Positions 23,809 to 30,844 of a stretch of 64,000 nucleotides of DNA are shown in pieces. The translations under genes and the position numbers were made by a program. The notes under the pieces were generated by a model, which saw only the letters and a program-made list of their open reading frames with translations, made no database searches and was not told the origin of the DNA. Location of the stretch: the NCBI GenBank assembly GCA_017307785.1, contig JAFKGI010000039.1:15829-79828 (forward strand), in the 5' to 3' direction. Source of the DNA: Vulcanimicrobiota bacterium (GTDB lineage: Bacteria; Vulcanimicrobiota; Xenobia; Xenobiales; JADMJV01). Each line of letters begins with the position of its first letter. The first letter of the stretch is position 1.

Positions 23809-24707
23809 GCTCCCAACTGCTCCCGGGCCCACAGCAAAATCCGCGTCACCAAACCGGGTTTGTCCAAATCTCCGGCATCCACGTGCAGCACCGGAATCCC
23901 CAGCGCCCGATCGCGACGACGCCGCTCCGCAAGATCACCGTGAAACTCCGCCCCGTCCACCTCGACCGCTACGGAAACCGATTTCCCGCCAGACGAGACC
24001 ACCACCAGATTGTCCACGCACAAGACTCCAAGGGAAGTCGCCACCGCCACCTGCGGACACCAGACCAGCGAACCTTGCTGGCCCGACAAGACGTAGCCAC
24101 GATGCCGAACTCGAGTTTCTCCACTCATTCCGTCGACCAACGGCAACGAACAGCCCAGCCGGTCCAGACGCACACCCAGCAATTGGCCTCCCAACAATCC
24201 CACTCTCACCAGCAAACGCTTCTCGCTCCAAGAATCAAAGCGCCAGGAATTGAACTGCCGCCAGAAGCGCTCGTCCCCCTGGCGCAGCTGCTCCAGCCGC
24301 TGAACTTCCAGCCCCGCCGCCTCGCCCAGATGCAGGGCCATCGGCCAGAGCGGGTCGTCGTTACGGCGCACCTGATGCGGTTGCTCGTGAGTCGGCGTCT
24401 GCACCACCCCTCGCCCCCAGAATTCCTGAATCCCCCGGCCCAATTCCCGCAACGCCCGCCGCGTCGCAGCCGTATGCGCCGGCCTCCCGCGCCGCCCAAT
24501 TCCCGCCCACAGCTTGCCAAACTTGACCCCGTAAATCCCTTCCAATTTCCCCAGCGCCCGCCCCGAAATCGGACGCACCCCCAGCTCCACCTGAGCCAAA
24601 TACGACTGGCTGAACCCCGCCCGTTCCGCCACCTCGCGCTGCGATAAATCTTTCTTGTTGCGCACCTTGATTAATCGCTTTAAAAGCTTGCATTGCGTCG
24701 AGAGCAT
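23805..24707 (-). CDS. XRE helix-turn-helix fused to a PD-(D/E)XK nuclease-like domain
   Basis: 300 residues. Residues 5-65 are a Cro/CI-type helix-turn-helix (LSQREVAERAGFSQSYLAQVE). The C-terminal part (about 150-300) follows the VSR/DUF559 nuclease pattern: a helix with Glu (DSWSEKRLL), Asp in a strand (GVLCVDNLVVV), the ExD core AVEVDGAEFHGD and the basic RRRRDRALGIPVLHVDA helix-strand. Such domains cut or nick DNA. The fusion could be a self-targeting regulator, a restriction factor or a defence protein. The upstream region is AT-richer than its surroundings, a possible sign of acquisition. The nuclease call is by pattern only. Confidence 0.65.
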   Translation of the reverse strand: MLSTQCKLLKRLIKVRNKKDLSQREVAERAGFSQSYLAQVELGVRPISGRALGKLEGIYGVKFGKLWAGIGRRGRPAHTAATRRALRELGRGIQEFWGRGVVQTPTHEQPHQVRRNDDPLWPMALHLGEAAGLEVQRLEQLRQGDERFWRQFNSWRFDSWSEKRLLVRVGLLGGQLLGVRLDRLGCSLPLVDGMSGETRVRHRGYVLSGQQGSLVWCPQVAVATSLGVLCVDNLVVVSSGGKSVSVAVEVDGAEFHGDLAERRRRDRALGIPVLHVDAGDLDKPGLVTRILLWAREQLGA

Positions 24708-24894
24708 ACGTATATTTTAGCATTTTCTTTGGTTTCTGGATAGGTGAACACCGCCCGAAAATGCGAGAACTCCTGATTCTTTCGGCTTCTCTGGGTAATG
24801 CTTATCGCGGCCGCTGGTCTCCAAAATGGAATGGTCCCGTTTTTCGGAGAGAAAGTTGCTCTACAAGAATGAAAGATGGGCACAGGCTTAACAC

Positions 24895-25075
24895 GCTCCG
24901 ATGGGCGACGGTTTTAGCTTGTCGCTCCTGCGGGCCAGGCTCGACACACCAACAGGGCAGACTGCACGACTACCGGAGCAACCCTCCAAGGCAGGTCTGC
25001 GCCTATTGAGGAGCAGCTGCTTGAGGCGGGCTGAATCCGGGGCTGACCTCCTCGGCGGTTGAACGGTTTTAACCT
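24895..25075 (+). ncRNA. Structured intergenic region, possible non-coding RNA
   Basis: The 24708-25190 gap has no convincing gene. Its left third (24708-24890) is AT-richer and probably holds the promoter of the XRE-nuclease gene. From 24895 four stem-loops follow in series: GGGCGAC/GTCGCTC (24903-24927), GCAGACTGC/GCAGGTCTGC (24957-25000), GAGGAG/CTCCTC (25008-25053) and GGTT/AACC (25057-25074). It matches no RNA family that I know (not tmRNA, RNase P, SRP or 6S). The strand is assumed from the gene downstream. Confidence 0.25.
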
Positions 25076-25190
25076 TCCATGCGCAAACACTCCCCAGGAT
25101 CGGGCCGGGGCCTCAGATTGTGCTTATCGCTCTCACCGCCCGCAAGCAGAAGCCCGCAGGGCGCCCGGGGTTCTGGGAGAAAATTCTCTA

Positions 25191-25472
25191 ATGGACTGGC
25201 TGTGGAGGAGTCTCAGTGCACTATCGGGCCTGGGTGTCTTTCTGTGCTACCTTTCAGGCTTCTTGAGCCTTACGGGCAGCGAGAACCCGTTTTTGCTGGC
25301 ACCGGCCTTACCGCTCTTTCCGCTCTGGATGATTTGCGTCGTGGCCAGCTGCTACTACGGGCGAAATTACTCGGCCGAGCAATTTCAGAGGCGTTGTCTC
25401 TACGGAGGTCCGTTCTGGGTAAGCAGTCTTGTTCAAATTTCCTTCGTTGCGTTCGTTATCTGCTTCGCATAG
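25191..25472 (+). CDS. Small membrane protein, unknown function
   Basis: 93 residues with three likely membrane helices (ALSGLGVFLCYLSGFLSL, FLLAPALPLFPLWMICVVAS and PFWVSSLVQISFVAFVICF). The start at 25191 is chosen because a GGGAGAAAA stretch precedes it and it begins just before the first helix; an upstream in-frame start would add a non-homologous basic leader. It is probably in one unit with the membrane protein at 25500. Confidence 0.55.
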   Translation: MDWLWRSLSALSGLGVFLCYLSGFLSLTGSENPFLLAPALPLFPLWMICVVASCYYGRNYSAEQFQRRCLYGGPFWVSSLVQISFVAFVICFA

Positions 25473-25499
25473 GCTGCTCTAAAAATCGGCCCGCCGCCG

Positions 25500-26015
25500 G
25501 TGGGATTTGCATTGTCCGTCTTCTACAGTTTCATGTTGGCCATATTTTCGGCGCTGGCTCCAGGGGGAGCGATTCGGGAGGGTCATCCTCCTCTCTCGCC
25601 CCCAGTGCCAGCGCTTCACCCGCGTCTCCGCGCCTTTCTTGTGCCGCTTATCGCGTTTACAAGCGCCGCCATTGCTTCCGAATTTGCTGCCCAACTCGTT
25701 CATCTTTACCTGCCCTTGAACTGGAAGCCCGTGCAAGGACTGATTGCGGCGTTGGATTTATTCCTGTGGGGTGCAGCCTGCTATCTGGCCAATCAAGCCG
25801 CCTGGAGGCAACCCGCCAAGAATTTCTGGAAGATAGCCTTGGGCGACTGTCCCGAACAGGTGAAGATGCTGCTGGCCGTCCAGGCCGCGCTCTCCGTAGG
25901 CCTGGCTTTCCAAAGCGGAGAACAGGGGCTCCTCATCGCTCCTGTCCAACAACTCTCTCTGGCCATCTTCTTCTCTCGGTCCAGAGCCGTGGTCATGACT
26001 AACCACACAAAATAG
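25500..26015 (+). CDS. Membrane protein, unknown function
   Basis: 171 residues from a GTG, with about four hydrophobic segments (LSVFYSFMLAIFSALAPG, FLVPLIAFTSAAIASEF, GLIAALDLFLWGAACYLAN, and MLLAVQAALSVGLAFQS). The start is uncertain because no strong ribosome site is seen. It follows the small membrane gene at 25191 by 27 bp. No family recognised. Confidence 0.5.
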   Translation: MGFALSVFYSFMLAIFSALAPGGAIREGHPPLSPPVPALHPRLRAFLVPLIAFTSAAIASEFAAQLVHLYLPLNWKPVQGLIAALDLFLWGAACYLANQAAWRQPAKNFWKIALGDCPEQVKMLLAVQAALSVGLAFQSGEQGLLIAPVQQLSLAIFFSRSRAVVMTNHTK

Positions 26016-26089
26016 CACATCCGTCTTATGCATCTGGGAGATAGATAGAGTTCAATGGACGGACTCCTGCTGAACGGACATGCTCTCGC

Positions 26090-27082
26090 TTGAAATCCCC
26101 CAAAGCACTCCTGTTGCTCGCCTGCCTGAGCGCCTCCCTGTCCGCGGAACCCGTCCAAGCTGCCCCGAACCATCAGCGTCCGCTGCTGATCGCTCTGGTC
26201 ATGGTCCCGGTGCTAGGAATCGCCGCCTGGCGAATCAGCGCAAGGTCCCGCAAGAGAGAAGAGGCCATTCCCGGCTATACCCTGCAGGAGGAACTGGGAC
26301 GCGGTGCCACCGCCGTCGTGCACGCGGCCGTTCACAACGCCACCGGTCAGGCCTATGCCATCAAGCTGCTAAAAAGCGAGCCTCCTATGGAACCGGATGC
26401 GGTCGCCCGCATGCGCCGCGAGATCAAGCTCATGCGCGATCTTCAGCATCCCGGCATCGTTTCGCTCTGCGATTTTGGCGAACATCGCGGCCAGCACTAC
26501 ATGGTGCTGGAGAAAGTCAGCGGTCGCACCCTGCGCGACACTCTACCCATCCCCACTCTCGAGCAGGGCCTGGACCACGTCCAATCGCTGCTCGAAGCCA
26601 TGACCTACGCCCACTCCAAGGACGTTATCCACCGCGACCTCAAGCCCGAGAATCTGATGATCGATCCGCAAGGCAAAATGCGCCTGCTCGACTTTGGTTT
26701 CTCGCGCAGCGCTCAGCGCAATACCTTCGAAACCATGGACAACTCGGTGGCCGGCACCCCCGCCTATATGGCTCCCGAGCGCCTCATGTGCCACACCACC
26801 CCGGCCTCCGACCAGTATTCGCTGGGCCTGATCGCCTACGAAATGCTCACCGGGCGCCCGGCCATTCCCCACGGCCTGGACGTGGCCGCCGTCATCACCA
26901 AACAAATGCAGGAAATTCCCACCTCGCCCAAACTTCTCAATGAAATAATTCCCGAATCGATCGACCGCTTCGTGATGAAACTCATCAGCAAGAAGCCGGA
27001 AGACCGATTCGAGAACATGCAAGCCGCCCTGGAAGAGTTCCTTAAGGCACGGACCGGAACGCCGCCGTTAGCGCATCGATAA
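26090..27082 (+). CDS. Membrane-anchored Ser/Thr protein kinase (Hanks type)
   Basis: 330 residues from a TTG. A signal-like segment (residues 1-24) is followed by a transmembrane helix (PLLIALVMVPVLGIAAW) and then a complete kinase domain: glycine loop GRGATAVVH, lysine of AIKLL (Lys92), catalytic HRDLKPEN (Asp183), DFGFS and APE (YMAPERL), with helix-bundle end DRFENMQAALEEFL. The kinase thus follows a short N-terminal exported segment and has no C-terminal sensor, the reverse of PknB. It overlaps the convergent gene by 41 bp. FHA proteins (61566) are possible readers of its phosphothreonines. Confidence 0.88.
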   Translation: MKSPKALLLLACLSASLSAEPVQAAPNHQRPLLIALVMVPVLGIAAWRISARSRKREEAIPGYTLQEELGRGATAVVHAAVHNATGQAYAIKLLKSEPPMEPDAVARMRREIKLMRDLQHPGIVSLCDFGEHRGQHYMVLEKVSGRTLRDTLPIPTLEQGLDHVQSLLEAMTYAHSKDVIHRDLKPENLMIDPQGKMRLLDFGFSRSAQRNTFETMDNSVAGTPAYMAPERLMCHTTPASDQYSLGLIAYEMLTGRPAIPHGLDVAAVITKQMQEIPTSPKLLNEIIPESIDRFVMKLISKKPEDRFENMQAALEEFLKARTGTPPLAHR

Positions 27083-28826
27083 GCGGCTGACGCGGAATGA
27101 CCTTGTCGTAGGGATCTCGAGGCCCGTTGCCGTCCGGGTTCCACGGGCTGTCGTCGTTGGGTCTTCCGCCACTGCGAGAGACCGAGAATAAACCAAAGCC
27201 TTCTTCGTCCCAGAATCCGTTGGGGAAACCGTCATTGGACTTACCGATATCCCAGACGGAGTCCGAGCCTCCGGGTTGCTTCCACCATTCGTCGCTGAAC
27301 TCGAAGTAGCAAGCGCCCAGGAACATCGGATTCTCATAGACCTTCTTATACATCTTCTCGATCTTGTCAGCCGTGGCCGCCTGCGTGGCGGGCGTGTCGA
27401 TCAAGTGATCCCCCGAGTGACCGGTGGCCGGCCAGCCTAATTCCGTCAACAGCACCGGCTTCTTCATCGATGCCGGCAGGTCGGCGTAGCTCCCCCGCAA
27501 ACCGGGACCCACGATGGCAGTAAAGTCCTTGGTCTGATATGAGTTCACTCCCCAGTAGTCAAAGTCGCTCAGTTGCTCCAGATACTTGGGGCCGTTGGCC
27601 GGAAACTGACTGCCGAAGATGACCAGGTCAGGGGAATCGTGAAAGGCCCAGCCGCACAACTTGTGCCGGTCAATGCCCTTGACGATGCCCGCATACTTGA
27701 CCGCCTGGGAGAAAAAGTATTGGGTCTCTTCGTTGTCTGGACCTTGACCGCCGTTGGGGTGAGACCAATCGGCGCCGTCCTGCTCGTTCATGATGTTGAA
27801 GCCGATGACCGCCGGATGCTTGGAAAGATCTTCCACGGTGGCCCGCAGATTGGCTTCCCACCAGGCGATCTGGCGAGCCCGGTCGGCCTTGACTCGTTCC
27901 CGGTCCTCGGGCTTCTGGTCCAGAGCTTCCTTCAGCGTGTAGCGAAAGCAGACGTCCGGCATAGGAATGTCCACCAGCACGCTGAGGGGCTTGACGTCGT
28001 CGTTGTAGCACTGATCCAGGAAGGCCTCGTGGCCGAAGGCGTGGGCCGTGCTCTGGTCGGGGAAGGTCCCGTCCGAATTCAGTTGGTAGCGCAGACACGA
28101 ATACAACCGGATGGTGTTGGCCCCCATGGCGCGAATCCGTTCCAGGTCGTTGCGAGTCTGCACGTTCGGAATCTTGCCCCAGAGCTTCACCCAGTTCCAG
28201 ATCGTGGCCGGGCCGGAAGTGAACCTGTCCCAGAAAAGGTCGCCCACGGCCGGAGCCTGCTTGTTGGAAAAGTTGATAGGGGAGGGAGAGTAGCAAACGC
28301 CCTTGATGCGCATCTCCTCCACCCCGCGGGCGGTGACCGGAGCCTCGCTGGGCAAATCACCGGTCAACTCGCGGTTCAAAGTGTAGTCGTCTCCCGACCG
28401 GGTGATCGAGAAATTGGTGTCGTTGAGCGCCGTCTGACGCGCTTGCGGCCGCAGTTCCGAGTTCTTCTGGTCCACTCCCACCTCGGCTCGGAACAGCATG
28501 TAGCCGCCGTTGCGCAGATAGTCCAGCTGCAGGTTGGTGACCTCGACCGGAACCTGCTCCAGCTTCATGACCGCTTGCAGCGGAATGCGCACCGGTCCAA
28601 AAACGCGCTGCCCGGAGGAATCAAAGCCTTCCGCATCCAGCGTGTCGGGACTGTCCCCGTCGCGCACCAGCTGGGCCAGGTCGGGCTGCTGCAGGGTCAA
28701 GGTGCGTCCCTGCACGGGCAGCGTCGCCCCGGAATTGCTACCGGAGAAGCCCGTATTCAGGTCGTTGCTGCTGCCGCAGCCCATCAATCCAACCAGTAGT
28801 AAGTAAGAAATTACGTGTCTCTTCAT
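27042..28826 (-). CDS. Lipoprotein glycoside hydrolase-like protein (clan GH-A TIM barrel)
   Basis: 594 residues. It begins with a lipoprotein signal (MKRHVISYLLLVGLMGCGSS). A beta-rich N-terminal region to about 180 is followed by a barrel with the clan GH-A glutamates: acid/base Glu348 in FNIMNEQDG and nucleophile Glu462 in LLTELGWPA; YWGVNSYQ and ACYFEFSDEWW are typical barrel strands. Likely a beta-glucan-acting hydrolase or transglycosylase on the cell surface or in the periplasm; the exact GH family cannot be told. Start chosen at the lipoprotein signal. The 3' end overlaps the kinase gene by 41 bp. Confidence 0.75.
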   Translation of the reverse strand: MKRHVISYLLLVGLMGCGSSNDLNTGFSGSNSGATLPVQGRTLTLQQPDLAQLVRDGDSPDTLDAEGFDSSGQRVFGPVRIPLQAVMKLEQVPVEVTNLQLDYLRNGGYMLFRAEVGVDQKNSELRPQARQTALNDTNFSITRSGDDYTLNRELTGDLPSEAPVTARGVEEMRIKGVCYSPSPINFSNKQAPAVGDLFWDRFTSGPATIWNWVKLWGKIPNVQTRNDLERIRAMGANTIRLYSCLRYQLNSDGTFPDQSTAHAFGHEAFLDQCYNDDVKPLSVLVDIPMPDVCFRYTLKEALDQKPEDRERVKADRARQIAWWEANLRATVEDLSKHPAVIGFNIMNEQDGADWSHPNGGQGPDNEETQYFFSQAVKYAGIVKGIDRHKLCGWAFHDSPDLVIFGSQFPANGPKYLEQLSDFDYWGVNSYQTKDFTAIVGPGLRGSYADLPASMKKPVLLTELGWPATGHSGDHLIDTPATQAATADKIEKMYKKVYENPMFLGACYFEFSDEWWKQPGGSDSVWDIGKSNDGFPNGFWDEEGFGLFSVSRSGGRPNDDSPWNPDGNGPRDPYDKVIPRQPLIDALTAAFRSVP

Positions 28827-28942
28827 CTCTTTCGTCGCTCCTTCGGTGCAAGATGTCCGATAGACGCCTGCCCCCGACACGAAAGTTCCGCTCGTTGGAA
28901 AAATGGTAGCTTTCTTTCAGGCCGACCGGCTAAATTCTACCG

Positions 28943-29941
28943 GTGAAAGTTTCCAGTCAATCGCCGCTGCAAAGCCTGAAACCAGCCTTCCGACCCGTAG
29001 CTACGGCCCCGGGGCAGGACGTTTTCCTACCCGCCGTGGGCGGAGTGCCCTACCAGAAGGTGGAAATCCGAACCTTCCAGGGCATGCAGAACAACTTCCT
29101 CGACCCCTCCGCTTTGACCACCGTGGAAGCGACTTTCGGTAAGCTCAGCGCGGACCAGTTCGCCCGTTTGTATCAGGAATTTGGCGGTCGTTCTCAAGTC
29201 GCCTACGATGCTAATCGAAGCTATAGCGCCGTCGATTTCCTACCCCCGGCCCTGCAGGCGCTGGTCAATCAGGACCTCCAGCCGCCCGCGCCGGTCCAGC
29301 TTCCCCAGAGTCAGAACCTGGAAATGTTGCCTCACGAGGAAGACAAAACCGTCGACCTCACCGCCAACTGCCACGCCACCGCCTACGAAGCCATGGCGGC
29401 TTATCAGGGCGATACCCACCTGGAAATCTTCAACGGCGAAATGATCATGATGGACGATCTGGTCCACGGCGACAAGTTTCAGTCTCTGGGAGACAAGCCT
29501 CAGAAAGCCGGCGACCTGGTGCAGTTTTACGATACCAACGAGTGGAAGCGATATACCATGCTGCTGCACTCGGCCGTCTACGTGGGCGGAGGCTTGTATT
29601 TTGAGAAGCCCAACACGGAGATGGAAGGCGAGGATTCTCCTTACCGCCTGGCCACCTGGGAAACTCTCAGCAAGCCGGTGCAGACTTTTAGCGAGGGCAA
29701 ATTTGAAACCCAGGCTTTTCGTCCCGTAGTCCAACTGCCGCAGGCCGCCGAGACCTTTGCTTCAGGAATGCAAAGCGAGCTGGAGCAATGGTCTCTCTCC
29801 CAGACGGGCCAGCCTCTCGGCGCTTCCGTCTGCCAGAGCCTGGAGCAAAGTCTGGGCGGAGGTCTGCGCGGCGAATACGCCACCGCACTGGCCCCCCAGG
29901 CGATTCTGATCGACGAAACCGGCCGCGGCAAACTGGCTTGA
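28943..29941 (+). CDS. Hydrolase-like protein with NlpC/P60- or papain-like Cys/His pattern
   Basis: 332 residues from a GTG. The first 60 residues are disordered and there is no signal peptide. A possible catalytic core has Cys143 at the head of a helix (ANCHATAYEAMAAY) and His209 starting a strand pair (LHSAVYVGGGLYFEKP) after GDLVQFYD, the order seen in NlpC/P60 and related amidases. The C-terminal part is Gln/Ser-rich helical. The enzyme reading is inference; a cytoplasmic or non-classically exported location is possible. It is divergent from the lipoprotein gene. Confidence 0.5.
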   Translation: MKVSSQSPLQSLKPAFRPVATAPGQDVFLPAVGGVPYQKVEIRTFQGMQNNFLDPSALTTVEATFGKLSADQFARLYQEFGGRSQVAYDANRSYSAVDFLPPALQALVNQDLQPPAPVQLPQSQNLEMLPHEEDKTVDLTANCHATAYEAMAAYQGDTHLEIFNGEMIMMDDLVHGDKFQSLGDKPQKAGDLVQFYDTNEWKRYTMLLHSAVYVGGGLYFEKPNTEMEGEDSPYRLATWETLSKPVQTFSEGKFETQAFRPVVQLPQAAETFASGMQSELEQWSLSQTGQPLGASVCQSLEQSLGGGLRGEYATALAPQAILIDETGRGKLA

Positions 29942-30012
29942 GGCCCCGGCGTCCTACCCCAACGGGACGTGAGTGTCTGCCCGAATCACCGATTGCGCCC
30001 TATGCTCATTGA

Positions 30013-30324
30013 ATGAGTATCACGAAAATTAAGCAGACTGACGCCCCCCGGGGCGATCAGGGTCAACGCTTTCTTGCTTCGGGAAAATCGGTCGCCCTGC
30101 GCATGTGGGAGAACGAAGCCCCGGGTGAGATTCAACCAAAATCGACACGCGACTACGAAGTGGTTGGCTTCGTCCTCTCGGGACGCGCCGAACTCCACCT
30201 GGACAACGAAGTGGTGAAACTGGAAAAAGGAGACTCCTGGCTGGTGCCCGCCAGGGCCACCCACGCCTACAAGATTCTGGAAAGCTTCACGGCCGTGGAA
30301 GCCACCAGTCCACCCTGCCACTAA
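30013..30324 (+). CDS. Small cupin-domain protein
   Basis: 103 residues, a single cupin_2 barrel with the two conserved motifs in altered form (YEVVGFVLSGRAELHLDNE, then KGDSWLVPARATHAYKIL). The histidines of the first metal motif are missing, but a histidine in ATHAY remains, so metal binding is doubtful. Likely a sugar- or small-molecule-binding or regulatory cupin. A strong terminator follows within 10 bp. Confidence 0.82.
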   Translation: MSITKIKQTDAPRGDQGQRFLASGKSVALRMWENEAPGEIQPKSTRDYEVVGFVLSGRAELHLDNEVVKLEKGDSWLVPARATHAYKILESFTAVEATSPPCH

Positions 30325-30332
30325 ACCAAAAC

Positions 30333-30354
30333 GGCGCCGCAAGGCGCCTTTTTT
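30333..30354 (+). terminator. Rho-independent terminator of the cupin gene
   Basis: GGCGCC, loop GCAA, GGCGCC, then six Ts. It lies 9 bp after the cupin stop and just before the ribosome site of the next gene. Confidence 0.92.
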
Positions 30355-30369
30355 GATCGAGGAGGTCCG

Positions 30370-30612
30370 ATGAATCTGGTCCACTTTCTGGGACTCTGCG
30401 CCCTGGCCAACTACGCCATTCTGTCTTTCTGGTTCCTCATCTTCGTAACCGCCCGCGGCTGGCTGCAGCGCTTCCACACCCTCTGGTTCCGCCTCAGCCC
30501 CGAACAATTCGACGCCATCCACTACGCCGGCATGGCCTTCTACAAAATCACCGTCCTCATCTTCTTCGTGGTGCCCTACCTCGTGCTCCGCTACACCTCA
30601 CACCCCGTCTAG
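30370..30612 (+). CDS. DUF6868-like small membrane protein
   Basis: 80 residues, two membrane helices (LVHFLGLCALANYAILSFWF and ITVLIFFVVPYLVLRY) joined by a conserved-looking loop (HTLWFRLSPEQFDAIHYAGM) typical of the DUF6868 family. GAGGAGG lies 5 bp upstream of the start. Function unknown. Being right after a terminator, it needs its own promoter or read-through. Confidence 0.75.
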   Translation: MNLVHFLGLCALANYAILSFWFLIFVTARGWLQRFHTLWFRLSPEQFDAIHYAGMAFYKITVLIFFVVPYLVLRYTSHPV

Positions 30613-30637
30613 GCGCCGTGTTTCGCTGGTTTGGTCG

Positions 30638-30818
30638 CGAAGGGGAAGGAGGAGAGAGGGGGAGCTGGAGAGAGACTTCGCGGCAAGTCCTACCGAGTCG
30701 TACTGGGTTTTTTGGAATTGGGTTAATCCTGAGCAGACCGAACCCTAAAAATCCAACTAAAAGCAAGGGCCCGGCACCCAGCTCTCTCCCACTCCCCATT
30801 TTTCCACCTCCCCCTTCG
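30638..30818. repeat. Long imperfect inverted repeat between convergent genes
   Basis: The left arm starting CGAAGGGG at 30638 and the right arm ending CCCCTTCG at 30818 pair over most of their length: GGGGAG and GGAGAGAG (30667-30674) face CTCTCTCC (30782-30789) and CTCCCC, and an inner GGGTT...AACCC stem closes near 30725. Because of this, the plus- and minus-strand translations resemble each other, which explains the spurious open frames here. It may be a long hairpin or double terminator, or the remains of a small mobile element. No protein gene is seen in 30613-30844. Confidence 0.6.
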
Positions 30819-30844
30819 GACGGAGGCAATCGCAGAACGAAAAC

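Noticed and set aside
24761..25009. 82-codon plus-strand frame in the large gap
   Set aside because: No ribosome site, Arg/Ser/Cys-rich composition and overlap with the stem-loop region; no similarity seen.
24884..25075. Known structured RNA (tmRNA, RNase P, 6S, SRP) or tRNA
   Set aside because: No matching conserved segments, no CCA-type ends and no cloverleaf could be found; kept only as an unnamed candidate.
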